Below are positions 61,519-64,000 of a stretch of 64,000 nt of DNA, one piece after another. The DNA lies in the NCBI RefSeq assembly GCF_039880525.1, contig NZ_CP156989.1, positions 2,356,001 through 2,420,000 on the forward strand, written 5' to 3'. Both the position numbers and the translations under genes were made by a program. The notes beneath the pieces were generated by a model. That model saw nothing but the letters and a program-made list of their open reading frames with translations, did no database searches and had not been told where the DNA came from. How positions within the stretch are numbered: the stretch's first letter is position 1; each line of letters begins with the position of its first letter. This DNA is from Agrococcus sp. ProA11 (GTDB taxonomy: Bacteria; Actinomycetota; Actinomycetes; Actinomycetales; Microbacteriaceae).

Positions 61519-62295
61519 TCAGGCCAGCCGGCGGTCGGCGAGGAAGGCGGCGATGCGCTCCCCGGCGTCTCCGTCGTCGGTGATGATCTCGCCGGCTTCG
61601 CGCGGCGGTCGCTGCGTGGCGGCGACCATGATCGAACGGGGCGCGGCGGTCTCGTCGATCTCGACCCCCAGGTCGTCGAGCGAGAGCACCTCGAACGGCT
61701 TCTTCTTCGCGCCCATGATGCCCTTGAGCGCGGGGAAGCGCGGGTCGGGCATGCGCTCGGTGACCGAGACGACCGCGGGCAGCGGCGCGGTGACCGTCAT
61801 CGCGCCGCCGTCGGTGGCGCGCGTGCCACGCACGGCATCCGCCGTGATCTCGATCGTCTCGAGCCGGGTGATCGCGGGCAGTTCGAGCAGCTCGGCCAGC
61901 ATCGACGGCATCACGCTGCCGTTGCCGTCGGTGGAGCCGTTGCCGGTCATGATGAGGTCGAAGCCGGTGTGCTTGAGGGCTGCGGCGAGCACCTCGGCCG
62001 TGCGGCCCAGGTCGGCGCCGGCGAGCCGCTCGTCGGCGACCTGCACGGCCGCGGATGCGCCCATCGCGAGCGCCTTCCGCAGCGTCGTCTGCGACTCGGT
62101 CGGCGCCATCGAGAGCACGACGACCTCTGCGTCGCCCGCGGACTCCGCGTGCCGGATCGCGGTCTCGACCGCGCGCTCAGTGATCTCATCGAGCACGGTC
62201 TCGCTGGCCGCGCGGTCCGCGAGCCCCGTCTCGAGGCTCAGGACTCGCTCGCCGTAGGTGTCGGGCACGGGCTTGACGAGCACGATGATCTTCAT
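61519..62295 (-). CDS. etfB: electron transfer flavoprotein beta subunit
   Basis: The 258-residue protein begins MKIIVLVKPVPDTYGERVL, has EITERAVETAIRH, the AMP-binding TGNGSTDGNGSVMPSMLAELL and RFPALKGIMGAKKKPFEVLSL, all standard for EtfB. AAGGGAGCC lies upstream of ATG 62295. It is the first gene of the etfB-etfA-cytochrome b operon and is divergent from a MarR gene 75 bases away. Confidence 0.97.
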   Translation of the reverse strand: MKIIVLVKPVPDTYGERVLSLETGLADRAASETVLDEITERAVETAIRHAESAGDAEVVVLSMAPTESQTTLRKALAMGASAAVQVADERLAGADLGRTAEVLAAALKHTGFDLIMTGNGSTDGNGSVMPSMLAELLELPAITRLETIEITADAVRGTRATDGGAMTVTAPLPAVVSVTERMPDPRFPALKGIMGAKKKPFEVLSLDDLGVEIDETAAPRSIMVAATQRPPREAGEIITDDGDAGERIAAFLADRRLA

Positions 62296-62370
62296 CGGCG
62301 GGCTCCCTTCTGGAGGAGTGGGGCGGAGGGCACAGCCCACGCTACGGTGACTCGGAGTGAGGAGGCACCC

Positions 62371-62904
62371 ATGAGCGACAGGCCGGAGACACTCGACCCC
62401 ATCGCGGAAGCGCGTCGACAGTGGCTCGACCACGGCTGGGCGGATGCGGCGCCGGGCATGACGCTCGTGACCTCCGTGAACCGCGCGCAGCAGCTGCTGG
62501 AGGCGCGGGTCGAGGCGGTGCTGCGGCCGTTCTCGCTGTCGTTCGCCCGCTTCGAGGTGCTGCGGCTGCTGGCCTTCATGCGCGAGGGGCGCATGCCCAT
62601 GCAGTCGGCGGTGCGGCGGCTGCAGGTGCATCCGACGAGCGTCACGAGCACGGTCGACCGGCTGGTGCGGGACGGACTGGTGCTCCGGGAGCCGCACCCG
62701 ACGGACGGGCGCGCGACGGTGCTGGCCATCACGGATGCGGGGCGCGAGCGGGTGGAGCTGGCGACGGCGGCGCTGAACGACGAGGCGTTCACGGCGACGG
62801 GGCTGGAGGATGCGGAACTCGCGGAGCTGGTGCGGATCATCGCGCTGCTGCGGAAGCGGTCGGGGGACTTCGAGGATCCGCGGCCGGCGGCGGAGCCGCT
62901 GTAG
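62371..62904 (+). CDS. MarR family transcriptional regulator
   Basis: The 177-residue winged-helix protein shows RMPMQSAVRRLQVHPTSVTSTVDRLVRDGLVLREPHPTDGRA (in part), the MarR recognition helix and wing. GAGGAGG fixes ATG 62371. Its divergent position next to etfB suggests that it controls the electron-transfer operon in response to acyl-CoA or a related ligand; the sequence does not show which. Confidence 0.92.
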   Translation: MSDRPETLDPIAEARRQWLDHGWADAAPGMTLVTSVNRAQQLLEARVEAVLRPFSLSFARFEVLRLLAFMREGRMPMQSAVRRLQVHPTSVTSTVDRLVRDGLVLREPHPTDGRATVLAITDAGRERVELATAALNDEAFTATGLEDAELAELVRIIALLRKRSGDFEDPRPAAEPL

Positions 62905-62915
62905 CCGGGGGCCTT

Positions 62916-63026
62916 GGTCTCGTGACGGCTGGCTGCGCCAGCCTCCTCGACCAGCGGGCGGGCGGCGGCGGCGCGAAGGGTCTCGTGACGCGCGCGGGCT
63001 GCGGCCGCGTGCTCCTCGACCGGCGG
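62916..63026. repeat. GGTCTCGTGACG hairpin repeat, two full copies
   Basis: Copy one spans 62916-62957 with stem GGCTGG/CCAGCC; copy two spans 62978-63026 with a stem near CGCGGG/CCGCGT. Both keep GGTCTCGTGACG at the left and CTCCTCGACC(A/G)(G)CGG at the right. They fill the gap between convergent marR and echA and may serve as terminator. Confidence 0.8.
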
Positions 63027-63045
63027 ACGGGCGGCGCGGCGGGGG

Positions 63046-63822
63046 TCACGCATGGCGGAAGTTGGGCTCGCGCTTCTCACGGAAGGCCGCCATCCCCTCT
63101 TTCTGGTCGACGGTGTCGAACAGCGCCGTGAAGCGCTCGGCCTCGAGCGCGATCCCCTCCTCGAGTCCGTTCTCGAGCGCGCCGTCGAGCGCGGCCTTCG
63201 CCGCGACCAACGCCGGCAGCGACTTCGAGGCGATCGCGGTCGCCAGCTGCTCGGCCTCGGCCTGCAGCTCGGCCGCCGGCACGACCCGCGACACGATGCC
63301 GATCCGCTCGGCCTCCGCAGCGTCGATGCGGCGACCGGTGAGCACGAGCTCCGCGGCCTTGGGGTAGCCGACGATGCGCATGATGCGCTGCGTGCCACCG
63401 ATGCCGGGGATCACGCCCAGCCCGATCTCGGGGAAGCCGAACTTCGCCGAGTCGGAGGCGAGGATCACGTCACACATGAGCGCCAGCTCGAACCCGCCGC
63501 CGAGCGCATAGCCCGAGACCACGGCGATCACCGGCTTCTTGACGCGCGCGAACTCCATCCAGGGCCCGAAGTGATCCGCCTCCCGCATCTCTGCGGTCGA
63601 CTTCGACGCCATCTCCTTGATGTCGGCGCCTGCGGCGAAGGCCTTCTCGGAGCCGGTCACGACGATCGCGCCGATCGCGTCGTCGGCGTCGAGCGCCGTC
63701 GCGGCATCCACCAGCTCGTGCATGAGCTGCGTGTTGAGGGCGTTCAGCGCCTCCGGCCGGTCGAGCGTGATCCAGGCGACGCGGCCCTTTCGCTCGATCG
63801 TGATGGTCTCGTAGTCGGTCAT
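63046..63822 (-). CDS. enoyl-CoA hydratase
   Basis: A crotonase-fold enzyme hydrating trans-2-enoyl-CoA in fatty acid oxidation. The 258-residue protein has KAFAAGADIKEMA (CoA/oxyanion), ALGGGFELALMCDVILAS and FGFPEIGLGVIPGIGGTQ with both catalytic glutamates in the expected places, and ends FREKREPNFRHA. ATG 63822 shares ATGA with the stop of the preceding hydrolase gene. Confidence 0.95.
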   Translation of the reverse strand: MTDYETITIERKGRVAWITLDRPEALNALNTQLMHELVDAATALDADDAIGAIVVTGSEKAFAAGADIKEMASKSTAEMREADHFGPWMEFARVKKPVIAVVSGYALGGGFELALMCDVILASDSAKFGFPEIGLGVIPGIGGTQRIMRIVGYPKAAELVLTGRRIDAAEAERIGIVSRVVPAAELQAEAEQLATAIASKSLPALVAAKAALDGALENGLEEGIALEAERFTALFDTVDQKEGMAAFREKREPNFRHA

Positions 63823-64000
63823 GGGATCTCCTCTGCGAGTGGGGCCGGCAGCTCGAGGTCGCCCTCGGGCACCGGTGCGAAGCATCCTTCCACCATGGCC
63901 TGCGTGACCCCGGCCAGGGTCGGCGGCGTCCACCTGGGGCTGCGGTCCTTGTCGATCAGCTGCGCGCGGATGCCCTCGCTGAAGTCGGGCGCGAGCGACG
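63819..64000 (-). CDS. 3-hydroxyisobutyryl-CoA hydrolase family protein, C-terminal end only
   Basis: The last 60 residues are visible: SLAPDFSEGIRAQLIDKDRS, PRWTPPTL and an acidic ending LAEEIP. The EGIRAQLIDKD-PRW block is typical of the C-terminus of the ECH_2/3-hydroxyisobutyryl-CoA hydrolase group in valine breakdown. It overlaps the enoyl-CoA hydratase start by four bases. The rest lies beyond position 64000. Confidence 0.82.
   Translation of the reverse strand, partial: SLAPDFSEGIRAQLIDKDRSPRWTPPTLAGVTQAMVEGCFAPVPEGDLELPAPLAEEIP

Overview
The window is about 64 kb of very GC-rich, gene-dense DNA from an actinobacterium. The best fit is a member of the Microbacteriaceae (Micrococcales), possibly near Agrococcus. 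Support comes from codon usage strongly biased to G/C in the third position, many GTG starts, menaquinone-type respiration genes, and the conserved actinobacterial order tilS-hpt-ftsH-folE-folP-folB-folK-DUF3180-PH-PH-DUF2520-panC. Chains of GTGA/ATGA overlaps and many apparently leaderless genes also fit. I see no integrase, transposase, CRISPR array or prophage; this is ordinary chromosome with a few accessory genes. The genus is inference from gene order and is not proven.

Layout. 1-13.5 kb (minus strand): tRNA-lysidine synthetase, hypoxanthine phosphoribosyltransferase, FtsH, folate synthesis (with FolP and FolB fused in one chain), two PH-domain membrane proteins, a DUF2520 protein and the start of panC. 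This cluster is interrupted by three related lipoproteins (9.6-12.5 kb) and by an LCP-family cell-wall ligase on the opposite strand (3.9-4.8 kb). 13.5-16.2 kb: inorganic pyrophosphatase, a coiled-coil M23 murein hydrolase, and tRNA-Glu, tRNA-Asp and tRNA-Phe. 16.3-25.3 kb: small redox enzymes, an acyltransferase, a fatty acid desaturase, an acyl-CoA oxidase-like enzyme, an amidohydrolase, two tiny related membrane proteins and a divergent GlxA/AdpA-type regulator with a palindrome in the shared promoter. 25.3-33.4 kb: a trehalose-from-glycogen operon (glgX/treX, treY, a small membrane protein, treZ) and an unknown 339-residue protein.

33.5-43.5 kb: a membrane-anchored protein with two Ltp domains, a YbaK-type deacylase, an ABC exporter preceded by a 13-codon leader peptide, a DMT exporter, an LmeA-type lipoprotein-like protein, acetyltransferases, tRNA-Gly, TerC, a lipoate ligase with rearranged domain order and a monoacylglycerol-lipase-like hydrolase. 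43.7-57.6 kb: a class II UvrA-like ATPase without the UvrB-binding region, a uracil/xanthine permease, pyruvate:quinone oxidoreductase, two MFS exporters, an LLM monooxygenase/FMN reductase/MarR operon, a metzincin protease with no signal peptide, a kinase-like phosphotransferase and a MarR-MFS operon. 57.6-64 kb: a TauE/SafE exporter, the electron-transfer flavoprotein genes etfB-etfA followed by a cytochrome b protein with a long Ala/Pro-rich N-terminus carrying three copies of an RRGLPR motif, a divergent MarR regulator and beta-oxidation/valine-catabolism hydratases.

Non-coding structure worth attention: a 67-bp palindromic element present twice; a second short hairpin family (GGTCTCGTGACG...CTCCTCGACC) at five sites; a perfect 20-bp palindrome inside a larger hairpin before poxB; and about twenty genes in which a TANNNT-like hexamer lies six (occasionally seven or nine) bases before the start codon, the signature of leaderless transcription. 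No stretch longer than 300 bases lacks a gene; the largest gaps (15580-15867, 19488-19717, 17011-17208, 21914-22106, 43500-43692, 52921-53099) hold only the promoters, hairpins and repeats listed.
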